DNA of 64,000 nt, taken from positions 62,001-126,000 of the forward strand of contig JANOCD010000023.1 in NCBI GenBank assembly GCA_031411995.1, read 5' to 3'. Shown here piece after piece: positions 43,533 through 52,203 of the stretch (the stretch's first letter is position 1; every line of letters begins with the position of its first letter). This DNA comes from Rudanella sp031411995. GTDB lineage: Bacteria; Bacteroidota; Bacteroidia; Cytophagales; Spirosomataceae. Both the position numbers and the translations under genes were made by a program. The notes below the pieces were generated by a model that was not told the DNA's origin, did no database searches, and was given only the letters and a program-made list of their open reading frames with translations.

Positions 43533-43997
43533 ATGAATAGATTATTGCCGACACTATTTTTTGTGCTCATGCTGAGTCCTTGTTACGCACAAGGTAAATC
43601 GCAGGCCTTTTTTATGATTGGCGATTATGCCAATCCAAAGTGGGAGAAGATAGAATTTAGTTTTACAAACAAGGCCAGAGAGATCACTTATTCATACCGC
43701 CAAAATGAGTCTGGGGTAAAATTGAAGCCGTTTGGAGTTAAATACATAGATGGACAAAGGGGACTAATGGTCAAATTTCCGACGGGCAACAAAATTTATG
43801 TCATTTTGCAAGACCGGAAAAAACAAAGAATACTAATGAAGAGCGAAGATGGTCAGTATAACAAAGCATTCGCGCTGGGTTATGAAGGGCCTGTCAATGG
43901 CGTAGGTACTTATTGTGCTGTTTGCGCTAATGAGCCAGCAGAAGCGTTCGGAATAATAGATTCGTTTTTAGCAATGGTCTCAAAGCCCAAATCTTAG
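43533..43997 (+). CDS. Secreted protein of unknown function (154 aa)
   Basis: From the ATG at 43533 this encodes 154 aa with a signal peptide (cleavage after YAQ). The mature part is a small alpha/beta domain (IGDYANPKWEKIEFSFTNKA, KIYVILQDRKKQRILMKSEDG) containing CAVCANEP near the end, a possible cysteine pair. No family is recognised. A long upstream in-frame extension (43413) lacks a plausible start and is ignored. Composition is AT-richer than the flanking genes. Confidence 0.6.
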   Translation: MNRLLPTLFFVLMLSPCYAQGKSQAFFMIGDYANPKWEKIEFSFTNKAREITYSYRQNESGVKLKPFGVKYIDGQRGLMVKFPTGNKIYVILQDRKKQRILMKSEDGQYNKAFALGYEGPVNGVGTYCAVCANEPAEAFGIIDSFLAMVSKPKS

Positions 43998-44053
43998 GGA
44001 ACGAAAGGCTACGTTAATGACAATAATGGGCTACCAATTTACAGCGAAAAGAC

Positions 44054-44497
44054 ATGGGTGCAGATTTTGCGGTCGGGTTCTATTTTAGGGTATCCCTTGG
44101 TCTTGATGACTCCGATGCTGACAACGGATTTCAAGAGGTGAGCGGAATTTCTGCAACCTTGCATACAGAAGAAATTCAGGAAGGGGGGCTTAATCGGTAT
44201 AAGCACAAAGTGCCTGGTGCTTCCAGATACACCAATCTGGTGCTGAAAAGGGGCTACATAGCATCCGGTTCTACATTGGCCACTTGGTTCATAAAAACGC
44301 TCAACTCAGGATTGACCGAGCCAATACCCACGCACACGATCAATGTAATGCTGCTGGATGAGAAAGGGTCTCCATTGAAAACCTGGACTTTTCAGGATGC
44401 ATGGCCGGTTAAATGGAGCATCTCTGAATTCAATGCTCAAGACCATAAACTAGTTGTCGAATCGCTCGAGTTTTCTTATTCTAGGGCTGATGTTTAA
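44054..44497 (+). CDS. Phage-tail/eCIS tube protein (gp19/Afp1 family), orphan
   Basis: This 147-aa protein is full-length for the T4 gp19/Afp1 tail-tube family. Typical features are FRVSLGLDDSDADNGFQEVSGI at the start, KVPGASRYTNLVLKRGY in the middle, and the C-terminal WTFQDAWPVKWSISEFNAQDHKLVVESLEFSY. Such proteins form the inner tube of contractile phage tails or extracellular contractile injection systems. No sheath, baseplate, spike or AAA+ gene lies within the window, so this copy is an orphan. It sits in AT-richer DNA between a secreted unknown and a DinB gene. Confidence 0.85.
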   Translation: MGADFAVGFYFRVSLGLDDSDADNGFQEVSGISATLHTEEIQEGGLNRYKHKVPGASRYTNLVLKRGYIASGSTLATWFIKTLNSGLTEPIPTHTINVMLLDEKGSPLKTWTFQDAWPVKWSISEFNAQDHKLVVESLEFSYSRADV

Positions 44498-44502
44498 GGT
44501 GT

Positions 44503-44979
44503 ATGAAAGACACGATAGTACGCTTGCTTGACTATGAACTCTGGGCGAATAAACAGCTCATCCAGGCTTTGCAATCAATACCGTCTCCCCCTGGGCGGGC
44601 TGTTCAGGTACTGGGGCATGTCCTTTCAGCCCAGCAGGTCTGGTTCAACCGTATTCAGGGAGACATAAATCAAGTCCCCGTTTGGCAAGATATTCTGATC
44701 GAGCAAATGCTCCCCAAAGCAACCGAACACCATCAACTGATGAGCACTTACTTGTCGGGCATCAATGAGGGGGAACTCACGCAAATGGTTTTGTATAAAA
44801 ACTCAAAAGAGGAAGAATTTCAGAATACGTTATTAGACATATTGCTCCAGTTAAGTCACCACGCTGCTTATCACCGTGGTCAGGTGGTGCAGTTAATCCG
44901 CCCTTTTTTAGCCGAAGTACCCGCAACCGATTATATTGTTTGGATAAGAGGTAATCACGAGACGGTGAGATTGGCCTAA
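44503..44979 (+). CDS. DinB family protein
   Basis: This 158-aa four-helix-bundle protein has possible metal ligands in LGHVLSAQQVWFNR and LSHHAAYHRGQV, the usual positions in DinB/YfiT-like proteins. Members include thiol-S-transferases and damage-inducible proteins of unknown role. It begins 6 bp after the tail-tube gene, suggesting co-transcription, though functional linkage is uncertain. Confidence 0.88.
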   Translation: MKDTIVRLLDYELWANKQLIQALQSIPSPPGRAVQVLGHVLSAQQVWFNRIQGDINQVPVWQDILIEQMLPKATEHHQLMSTYLSGINEGELTQMVLYKNSKEEEFQNTLLDILLQLSHHAAYHRGQVVQLIRPFLAEVPATDYIVWIRGNHETVRLA

Positions 44980-45016
44980 TCACGGCGAAAGCAGCCCCGA
45001 TACTTCTACCAGTTCG

Positions 45017-45384
45017 GAGATTCCCTTTTGCCACCAAACAACGGGTGAACTTATCTTTATTCCCGATATCCGAAAGTTTCCAATGATGGATATGAACGCA
45101 TTTGAGGGGGGGAAATGAGCGATTAGAATCGAATTGGGATGATTATGTTGAGATCGAATCGATGGGGTCAGGCGATTCATATCGGGTGATGATGGACCTT
45201 GCCGAACAACTGACCCATACAACCCTACAAGACAAACTTGTCCTTGCCCTAAACAAAAAAAGGTCCATTCAGGGAATTTAAGTTTGCCATCGACAGCTCG
45301 GGGGATTACAGGCAGCAGTGGTTTGATTTCAAGAACCAACGGTATATTGATTGGGTGAAACAACAAATAGCTATACATTCGTAG
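45017..45384 (+). pseudogene. UPF0158 family protein remnant, two frameshifts
   Basis: Three consecutive frames spell parts of a UPF0158 protein. Segment 1 reads CHQTTGELIFIPDIRKFPMMDMNAF, then a run of seven G (45104-45112 region) breaks the frame. Segment 2 reads GNERLESNWDDYVEIESMGSGDSYRVMMDLAEQL...LVLALNKKR, and after an A-rich run (45254-45263) the frame shifts again. Segment 3 reads PFREFKFAIDSSGDYRQQWFDFKNQRYIDWVKQQI and stops at 45382. Joined, they follow the family order. Both breaks are at homopolymer runs, so real decay or sequencing error are both possible. No start codon for an intact N-terminus is visible. Confidence 0.75.
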
Positions 45385-45405
45385 TCAGCTTCTTTACCCC
45401 GAACA

Positions 45406-47889
45406 ATGATTCGTCTTTACGCTCTTCTGCTTACGCTGTTTACGGCCCCCGCTTTCGCGCAGGCACCTACCCAAACCCGGCCAGCATCTGGAACCACCAG
45501 CCCCCGCCTGACGGTCGACATGATTATGCAAGACCCCAAACTGTGGGTTGGCACGTCGCCATCGGGTGCGTTTTGGGCTGAGGATGGCAAAACCGTGTAT
45601 TTCAACTGGAATCCCGAAAAAGCAAAGGGCGACTCGCTCTATAAAGTGGTACTGGCGGGCGACCGAAAGCCCCAGAAAGTGAGTCCCACCGAACGCCGGA
45701 GCCTCCCCGACGATCCGGGCGTGTATAACCGCGACCGAAGCCTGAAAATCTACGACAAAAACGGCGACCTATTCCTGGTCGACTGCCGCACGTTTCAGAC
45801 CCGCCAACTCACCAACACCGTCGACCGGGAGGCTAACCCGGCCTTTTCAGGGGACGAAAAATCGGTGGTTTTTCAGCGGGGAGGCAACCTGTTTTCGATG
45901 GTGCTGGCTAACGGCGATCTCACCCAGCACACCAACTTCGATGCGGGCAGCAAACGACCCGACACCAAGCCAAACGCCCAGGAAACAAGCCTCAAAAAAG
46001 AGCAACTGAACCTGTTCGATGTGTTGCGCGACCGCAAAGCCAAACGCGACGAAGCCGCCCGCATCACCAAAGCCGATCAACCAAAACGGGCCAAACAATT
46101 CTATACCGAAGGGCGCACGCTCATGAATCCGCAACTCAGCCCCGACGGAAAATTTGTGACGTTTGCCCTGATGAAAGCTGCAACCGGGGCCAAAACAACC
46201 CTGGTTCCCAGCTTCGTGACGGAGTCGGGCTTTACGGAAGACCTGCCCGCCCGCACCAAAGTGGGTGCCCCGTTGGCCTCGTTCGAGCTGTTTGTGTATG
46301 ACATTACCCGCGATACCATTCAAACAGTGTCGCTCAGAACTGTGCCGGGCATCCTGGACAAGATCAACCTGACGGGGGCAACTTCTGCCTCGGCAGGGGC
46401 AACGGCCAAGCCCGACACGAGTCGGAAAAACGCCCAACGGGTTGTCTATATCAGCAACGTGGTCTGGTCGCCCGAAGCCACGAATCGCTATGCCGTGATC
46501 GTGTTGCGGGCGCAGGACAACAAAGACCGCTGGATTATGCAGTTGGACCCGGCTACGCGCACCCTCAAACTCATTGACCGCCAACACGATGATGCCTGGA
46601 TTGGCGGTCCCAACATCGGCTTTGCCAACTCGCCGGGTACAATGGGTTTTCTGGGTGATGGCCAAACAATCTATTTCCAGTCGGAAGCCGACGGCTACTC
46701 ACACCTGTACACAATTAACCTGGTAACAGGCGAACGCAAGCAACTTACCTCGGGCAAGTTTGAGGTGCAACAGGTGACGCTTTCCAGAAACAAGCAACAC
46801 TTTTTCCTGACTACCAACGAGTTGCACCCCGGCGAGCAACACCTCTATCGCATGGCCGTAACGGGCGGGTCCCGTGAAAAGCTCACTACCATGACCGGGG
46901 CCAACGATGTGGCTCTCTCCCCCGACGAAAGCACGATGGTGATTCGCCATTCAACGAGCAACAAGCCGTGGGAGCTGTATCTAGCAGAAGGAAAAAAGGA
47001 GCGGTTCGACGGGTCGAAGGAAAAAGGGAAGAAAGGGAAAAAAGAGGCAACCGCTCCAACCGAACCAATTCGGCTGACCGAGTCACAAACGGCTGATTTT
47101 AAGACTTATCCGTGGCGGGAAGCACAGATTGTGACGATTCCGGCGCGGGACGGGCAAATGATCTATGCCCGGCTTTATAAACCTGATGGAGCCGTGAAGG
47201 CCAATCCAAGCCGCGCCGTTGTGTTTGTGCATGGCGCGGGCTATTTGCAAAATGCTCACAAGTGGTGGAGCCAGTATTTTCGGGAGTATATGTTCCATAA
47301 CCTGCTGGTCGACAAGGGATATACGGTGCTCGACATCGACTATCGGGCTTCCGCAGGATACGGGCGCGACTGGCGCACGGGCATTTACCGTTTCATGGGC
47401 GGCAAAGACCTGACCGATCATGTGGATGCGGCTGAGTGGCTGGTGAAAAATCAGGGGGTCGATGCCAAACGAATCGGAATTTATGGCGGCTCCTACGGTG
47501 GTTTCATCACGCTGATGGCCATGTTCACCACACCCGACAAGTTTGCGGCTGGTGCGGCTCTCCGACCCGTCACCGACTGGGCGGCCTACAACCACGGCTA
47601 CACGGCCAACATTCTCAACGAACCCCAAACCGATTCGTTGGCCTATCACCGCTCGTCGCCGATTTATTTTGCCGACGGACTTAAAGGCCACCTGCTCATT
47701 TGCCACGGCATGGTGGATGTGAATGTGCATTATCAGGACGCGGTCCGGCTGGCACAACGCCTGATCGAGTTGAAAAAAGAGAACTGGGAACTGGCTTCGT
47801 ACCCAATGGAAGACCACGGCTTTGTGGAGCCAACAAGCTGGATGGACGAGTACAAACGGATTCTGAAACTGTTTGACGAGCGATTATAA
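45406..47889 (+). CDS. S9 family (prolyl-oligopeptidase-type) serine peptidase
   Basis: This 827-aa exported protein (signal peptide, AFAQ cleavage) has an N-terminal beta-propeller region with WD40-like PD40 repeats (FSGDEKSVVFQRGGNLF, LSPDGKFVTF, LSPDESTMVI) and a C-terminal alpha/beta hydrolase. The triad is complete: Ser696 in YGGSYGGF, Asp771 in GMVDVNVHYQDA and His804 in EDHGF. A Lys-rich, low-complexity spacer (KGKKGKKEA) precedes the catalytic domain. It should cleave short peptides in the periplasm, like dipeptidyl peptidases or acylaminoacyl peptidases of family S9. Confidence 0.93.
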   Translation: MIRLYALLLTLFTAPAFAQAPTQTRPASGTTSPRLTVDMIMQDPKLWVGTSPSGAFWAEDGKTVYFNWNPEKAKGDSLYKVVLAGDRKPQKVSPTERRSLPDDPGVYNRDRSLKIYDKNGDLFLVDCRTFQTRQLTNTVDREANPAFSGDEKSVVFQRGGNLFSMVLANGDLTQHTNFDAGSKRPDTKPNAQETSLKKEQLNLFDVLRDRKAKRDEAARITKADQPKRAKQFYTEGRTLMNPQLSPDGKFVTFALMKAATGAKTTLVPSFVTESGFTEDLPARTKVGAPLASFELFVYDITRDTIQTVSLRTVPGILDKINLTGATSASAGATAKPDTSRKNAQRVVYISNVVWSPEATNRYAVIVLRAQDNKDRWIMQLDPATRTLKLIDRQHDDAWIGGPNIGFANSPGTMGFLGDGQTIYFQSEADGYSHLYTINLVTGERKQLTSGKFEVQQVTLSRNKQHFFLTTNELHPGEQHLYRMAVTGGSREKLTTMTGANDVALSPDESTMVIRHSTSNKPWELYLAEGKKERFDGSKEKGKKGKKEATAPTEPIRLTESQTADFKTYPWREAQIVTIPARDGQMIYARLYKPDGAVKANPSRAVVFVHGAGYLQNAHKWWSQYFREYMFHNLLVDKGYTVLDIDYRASAGYGRDWRTGIYRFMGGKDLTDHVDAAEWLVKNQGVDAKRIGIYGGSYGGFITLMAMFTTPDKFAAGAALRPVTDWAAYNHGYTANILNEPQTDSLAYHRSSPIYFADGLKGHLLICHGMVDVNVHYQDAVRLAQRLIELKKENWELASYPMEDHGFVEPTSWMDEYKRILKLFDERL

Positions 47890-47903
47890 GTCCGCTACCT
47901 TTG
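47872..47903 (+). promoter_or_regulatory. marC promoter
   Basis: TTTG at 47872, a 20-nt spacer and TACCTTTG at 47896 match the Bacteroidota vegetative promoter (TTTG, N19-21, TAnnTTTG). It lies 23 bp upstream of the marC start. Confidence 0.7.
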
Positions 47904-47925
47904 CGCCCATAACCACCAGATTCTC

Positions 47926-48504
47926 ATGACACTCAGTTTTAAAGAAATTATTTCCGTCACGCTGATTCTGTTCTCCGTGATCGATATAATCGGCTCATTA
48001 CCAGTCATTATTGATTTGCGTCGGAAAGTTGGCACTATTGAGTCGGAGAAGGCCACGTTCGTATCGGGCGTTTTGATGGTAAGTTTTCTGTTCCTGGGCG
48101 AGCGGCTGCTCAACCTGTTTGGGGTAGATGTGTCATCGTTTGCAGTGGCGGGTGCGCTAATCATCTTTCTGATCGGTCTGGAAATGATCCTGGGTCGAAC
48201 CATTTTCAAGTCAGAGGTCGAGACAGATGGGGCCGCTCATATTGTGCCCATTGCGTTTCCGCTTATTGCCGGGGCCGGAACCCTGACAACACTCATCTCG
48301 CTTCGGGCCGAATACCAGACCGCCAACATTATTGTGGGTATTGTGCTGAATCTGATCCTGGTTTACGTTGTCCTGAAATCGTCGGGCTGGCTCGAAACGC
48401 GCATTGGGCCGGGCGGGTTGGCCGTGTTGCGGAAAGTGTTCGGCATTATTTTGCTGGCAATCTCAATCAAGCTACTGAAAACCAATTTAATAGCCGACTT
48501 TTAG
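47926..48504 (+). CDS. marC: MarC (UPF0056) family membrane protein
   Basis: This 192-aa integral membrane protein has about six hydrophobic segments and MarC/UPF0056 landmarks (VTLILFSVIDIIGSLPV, FLGERLLNLFGVDVSSFAVAGALIIFLIGLEMILG, IPIAFPLIAGAGTLTTL-type segment). MarC proteins are of uncertain function despite the multiple-antibiotic-resistance name. Its stop overlaps the convergent pcaB end by 4 bp. Confidence 0.9.
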   Translation: MTLSFKEIISVTLILFSVIDIIGSLPVIIDLRRKVGTIESEKATFVSGVLMVSFLFLGERLLNLFGVDVSSFAVAGALIIFLIGLEMILGRTIFKSEVETDGAAHIVPIAFPLIAGAGTLTTLISLRAEYQTANIIVGIVLNLILVYVVLKSSGWLETRIGPGGLAVLRKVFGIILLAISIKLLKTNLIADF

Positions 48505-49580
48505 CGGTTCAGGTTTTGCTGCATTCGGTCAGCATGTACGACCAGGCCATCGGTCATGATCACGGCCTGATGAACGGCTCCGGCGGTGAGTTGCACCAGC
48601 TCGGCGAGGGGTTCCCATTCGGTGTGCCAGGCTCCGCTGGCCCGTTCGTGATCCTGCACCAAACTCCCAAACAGCGTGGCCACCAACTGGGGGGTTCGTC
48701 CGGCAATGGCCCGAATCGCCACGGCGGAGACCGGGTTGCGCTTGTGAGGCATCGACGAGGACCCACCTTTGCCCTCGCCGGGTGGTTCCTGCACCTCCCC
48801 TATTTCGGTTTGCATCATCAGGGCGATGTCCGTGGCCATTTTAGCAACCGCCCCCACCAACATGCCCAAATCAGCGGCAATCTCGGTGACTCGGTCGCGC
48901 TGGGTGTGCCAGGCCATTGGTGGGTTAATCAGGCCCAGCTCGTTGGCCATTGTGTTGGCAATGGCCGGGCCAGCTTCTCCCATTGTGTTCAGGTTACCCA
49001 CCGGACCGCCCAATTGCAGGGCAAACCCATTGGCCAACAACTGTTCCAGGCGAGTGGCCGACCGACCCAATCCATCGAGCCAGGTTCTGATTTTATACCC
49101 AAACGTGATGGGATTGGCCTGTTGCAACAGTGTCCGGCCCGCCATCGGCGTGTGGTCGTGTTCGAGGGCCAGCGTGTTCAGTTGGGCACTCAGTTGGTGT
49201 AAATCCCTGTCAATCAGTTGAACAGCCTCGCGGGTTTGGATCATCGTGGCCGTGTCGATAATATCCTGGCTGGTGGCCCCGACATGCACGTAGTTGGCCG
49301 CATCGGGATACTGCTTTTTCACCACGGACCGCAACTGATTCACCAGTGGAATACAGGCGTTCGCTCCCAACGGGATTGCCACCACCAACTCCTCAATATC
49401 AATGTGTTGTGCCGAGCAACAACTGGCTATTTCGTCAGCCGTCGAACCTGGAATCAGGCCGTGTTGCGCCTGCCCCCGTGCCAATGCCGACTCCACCCGA
49501 AGCATATACGTAATTGTAGCTTCGTCGGAATAAAGCGCACTGACTTCGGGCTGATAAAATAAGGTTCGGTAGAGGCTCAT
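48501..49580 (-). CDS. pcaB: 3-carboxy-cis,cis-muconate cycloisomerase
   Basis: This fumarase/aspartase superfamily enzyme (359 aa from ATG 49580) has the signature GKGGSSSMPHKRNP and HVGATSQDIIDTATM, AGRTLLQQANPITFGYK. It converts beta-carboxymuconate to gamma-carboxymuconolactone in the protocatechuate branch. Proteobacterial enzymes are often about 450 aa; this one ends after LVVHADRMQQNLNR and so belongs to the shorter form. It is the last gene of the pca operon, 8 bp after the thiolase. Confidence 0.92.
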   Translation of the reverse strand: MSLYRTLFYQPEVSALYSDEATITYMLRVESALARGQAQHGLIPGSTADEIASCCSAQHIDIEELVVAIPLGANACIPLVNQLRSVVKKQYPDAANYVHVGATSQDIIDTATMIQTREAVQLIDRDLHQLSAQLNTLALEHDHTPMAGRTLLQQANPITFGYKIRTWLDGLGRSATRLEQLLANGFALQLGGPVGNLNTMGEAGPAIANTMANELGLINPPMAWHTQRDRVTEIAADLGMLVGAVAKMATDIALMMQTEIGEVQEPPGEGKGGSSSMPHKRNPVSAVAIRAIAGRTPQLVATLFGSLVQDHERASGAWHTEWEPLAELVQLTAGAVHQAVIMTDGLVVHADRMQQNLNR

Positions 49581-49588
49581 AGGCGAAC

Positions 49589-50785
49589 TTACGCTTTTTC
49601 CAGCACCAGAGCGATGCCCTGCCCCACGCCGATGCACATCGTGCTTATGGATCTGGTCAACGACCGCTCCTGCAACTCAAGGGCGGCCGTCCCAACAATC
49701 CGCGCCCCCGACATGCCCAACGGGTGCCCGAGGGCGATGGCTCCCCCGTTTGGATTCACACGGGGATCGTTATCAGCAACCCCCAATTGCCGGAGAACGG
49801 CTAACCCCTGAGAGGAAAAGGCTTCGTTGAGTTCAATAATATCCAGGTCAGAAACGGTCAAATTAAGCCGGGAGAGCAGTTTTTGGGTTGCCGGAACGGG
49901 GCCAATCCCCATCACGCGGGGGGCTACTCCCGCCGTTGCACCACCCACCACTCGGGCCAGGGGCGTAAGTCCAAACTGCTTCACGGCCCGTTCCGAAGCC
50001 AGCAACAGCGCAGCAGCTCCATCGTTCACGCCCGATGCGTTCCCCGCCGTAACGGTGCCGTTCTCGCGGAAAGGCGTGCCAAGTTTGGCCAACTGCTCCA
50101 GCGTGGTAGCACGGGGGTGTTCATCCGTCGAAACGATGGCGGTTGTTTTGCCCTGCTTCACGGTAACGGGCGTAATTTCTTTGGCTAACCGACCGTTAGC
50201 GATGGCAGCAGCCGCTTTTTCCTGACTCCGCAACGCAAACTGATCCTGATCGTCCCGCGAGATACCGTACTCAGCGGCCACGTTTTCGCCCGTTTCGGGC
50301 ATCGAATCGGTGCCGTAAAGCTTCTGCATCTGCTTGTTTATGAACCGCCAGCCGATGGTGGTGTCGTAAATTTCAGCCGCCCGCGAAAACCCGGTTTCGG
50401 CTTTGGGCATGACAAACGGGGCGCGGGACATGCTCTCCACACCGCCAACCACCACCAGATCGGCCTCGCCTGCCTTAATCAACCGGCTACCCGTCAGCAC
50501 GGCATCCATACCCGACCCACACAGCCGGTTAATGGTGGTGCCACTGACGTTGACGGGCATACCGGCCAGCAAAACGGCCATTCGGGCCACGTTCCGGTTG
50601 TCTTCACCCGCCTGATTGGCGCAACCAAAAATAACATCGTCCACCGCCGACCAGTCCACCGTGGGTGATCGTTCCATGAGGGCGCGGAGAACAATAGCCG
50701 CCAGATCGTCGGGACGCACACTAGCCAACGCACCGCCGTAGCGGCCAATGGGTGTACGAATATAATCGCAGATATAAGCATTCAT
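49589..50785 (-). CDS. pcaF: 3-oxoadipyl-CoA thiolase
   Basis: This 398-aa thiolase (ATG at 50785) has the catalytic nucleophile in NRLCGSGMDAV, the NEAFSSQGLAVLRQ block and the C-terminal GGAIALGHPLGMSGAR and CIGVGQG motifs. In this operon it should cleave beta-ketoadipyl-CoA to succinyl-CoA and acetyl-CoA, the last step of the pathway. An upstream in-frame extension reads through the GAAAGAG repeat and is not real. Confidence 0.93.
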   Translation of the reverse strand: MNAYICDYIRTPIGRYGGALASVRPDDLAAIVLRALMERSPTVDWSAVDDVIFGCANQAGEDNRNVARMAVLLAGMPVNVSGTTINRLCGSGMDAVLTGSRLIKAGEADLVVVGGVESMSRAPFVMPKAETGFSRAAEIYDTTIGWRFINKQMQKLYGTDSMPETGENVAAEYGISRDDQDQFALRSQEKAAAAIANGRLAKEITPVTVKQGKTTAIVSTDEHPRATTLEQLAKLGTPFRENGTVTAGNASGVNDGAAALLLASERAVKQFGLTPLARVVGGATAGVAPRVMGIGPVPATQKLLSRLNLTVSDLDIIELNEAFSSQGLAVLRQLGVADNDPRVNPNGGAIALGHPLGMSGARIVGTAALELQERSLTRSISTMCIGVGQGIALVLEKA

Positions 50786-50788
50786 AGG

Positions 50789-50869
50789 GAAAGAGTGAAA
50801 GAACGAAAGAGCGAAAGAGCGAAAGACTTGCCGAGCCTTATTCACTCTTTCACTCTTTCGCTCTTTCAC
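50789..50869 (-). repeat. GAAAGAG-type inverted repeat in the pcaIJ-pcaF gap (copy 2)
   Basis: Read on the coding (minus) strand, GTGAAAGAGCGAAAGAGTG units lead into GAGTGAATAAGG, then a spacer, then TCTTTCGC/TCTTTCAC units pair back. It overlaps the stop codon of the CoA-transferase gene and ends just before the pcaF start. Same design and same orientation to transcription as the grpE-dnaJ copy. Confidence 0.75.
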
Positions 50870-52203
50870 CATTTAAAGTTGGCGGCAGTTTTTCCCCGTA
50901 CTTCCTCGATGGTAGCACCGGGCATTAGTTCGAGCAGGGTTAGTTGGCCATTTGGATACCCAAAAACGGCTAAGTCGGTGATAACCAGATCAACTACACC
51001 TTCAGCCGTGAGGGGCAAGGTGCAGGTTGGGACAATTTTGGAGGTGCCGTCGGGGTCGGCGTGGGTAAGCGTGATGATGAGTTTCTTCGCTCCCGATGCT
51101 AAATCCATGGCTCCACCAACGCCCAGCAAGGGTTTCCCCGGCACGGCCCAGTTGGCGAGGTTTCCTGCTTCGTCCACTTCTAAACCACCCATAATGGCCA
51201 CATCCACATGGCCTCCCCGAATCATGGCAAAAGAATCGGCGGAGTCGAAATAGCTGCTGCCGGGAAGAGCCGTTACCGGGATCTTACCCGCATTAACGGG
51301 GTAATCCATCGCGCCACCGCCATCGGTTGGGGGTGGACCAACGCCCAACATTCCGTTTTCGGTGTGCAAAATAATGCCGTGTTCGGGCCGAACGAGGTCG
51401 GCAACCAGCGTTGGAATACCGATGCCGAGGTTCACCACATCACCCGATTTCAACTCGGCAAACGCCCGTTTTGCCATGTTCAACCGCGAAGGACTGGCTT
51501 TGCGGCCTGTGCCCAGGGAGGCCGAAATACCCAGCATGTCGACGGATACATTGGCTTGCACCAGATAATCGACGTAGCAACCCGGCGTGTGAATATGATT
51601 GGGGTCGAGCATGCCAACCGGGACAATCTCTTCTACCTCGGCAATCACCAGATCGGCGGCAGTAGCCATCGCCCGGTTAAAATTCTGCTCGGTCATACGG
51701 TAGGTCAGGTTGCCCGCCGTGTCGGCTTGCCACGCCCGGATGAAAGCCACATTGGCGCGAATACCGGGAATAAAAACCTGTTCTACTCCATTCAATACTT
51801 TGGTTTCGCGACCGGCAGCAATGAGTGTTCCGGCGGAGGTGGGCGTAAAAAAACCACCAATACCCGCGCCCCCCGCCCGAATGGCCTCGGCCAGCGTCCC
51901 CTGCGGCAGCAACTCATACTCGACCGCGCCCGACTGAGCCGCTTTCACCGCATCGGGATTACTCGTAAAAAACGAGCCGATCATCTTCCGAAGTTGTCCG
52001 TTTAGCAACAACCGCCCCCCACCAAGGCCCGGTTCACCTGCGTTGTTGCCAATAAACGTCAGGTCTTTGGTTTCGGTGCGGGCCAGGGCGTGGAGCAAAT
52101 GGACGGGGTTGCCCGTCATGCCAAAGCCGCCCCCCAGCAGCGAATCGCCATTTTTGACCAGCGCGGCCGCTTCGTCAGGCGTTATAATGGGTACGTGTTT
52201 CAT
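50866..52203 (-). CDS. pcaIJ: Fused 3-oxoadipate CoA-transferase (alpha+beta)
   Basis: This 445-aa protein joins both CoA-transferase subunits. The alpha half (about 1-215) has GDSLLGGGFGMTGNPVHLLHAL and GAGIGGFFTPTSAGTLIA. The beta half (about 220-445) has VNLGIGIPTLVADLVRP and the catalytic-glutamate segment HTENGMLGVGP. It transfers CoA from succinyl-CoA to beta-ketoadipate. Most bacteria encode PcaI and PcaJ separately; here one reading frame covers both, like animal SCOT. It overlaps pcaG by 4 bp. Confidence 0.92.
   Translation of the reverse strand: MKHVPIITPDEAAALVKNGDSLLGGGFGMTGNPVHLLHALARTETKDLTFIGNNAGEPGLGGGRLLLNGQLRKMIGSFFTSNPDAVKAAQSGAVEYELLPQGTLAEAIRAGGAGIGGFFTPTSAGTLIAAGRETKVLNGVEQVFIPGIRANVAFIRAWQADTAGNLTYRMTEQNFNRAMATAADLVIAEVEEIVPVGMLDPNHIHTPGCYVDYLVQANVSVDMLGISASLGTGRKASPSRLNMAKRAFAELKSGDVVNLGIGIPTLVADLVRPEHGIILHTENGMLGVGPPPTDGGGAMDYPVNAGKIPVTALPGSSYFDSADSFAMIRGGHVDVAIMGGLEVDEAGNLANWAVPGKPLLGVGGAMDLASGAKKLIITLTHADPDGTSKIVPTCTLPLTAEGVVDLVITDLAVFGYPNGQLTLLELMPGATIEEVRGKTAANFKW

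Noticed and set aside
44054..44979. Prophage or complete injection system
   Set aside because: Only one tail-type gene is present, with no sheath, baseplate, capsid, terminase, integrase or AAA+ gene in the window.
49589..50872. Extended thiolase starting at 50872
   Set aside because: The extra 29 residues are translated from the GAAAGAG repeat and overlap the upstream stop; the ATG at 50785 starts the conserved protein.
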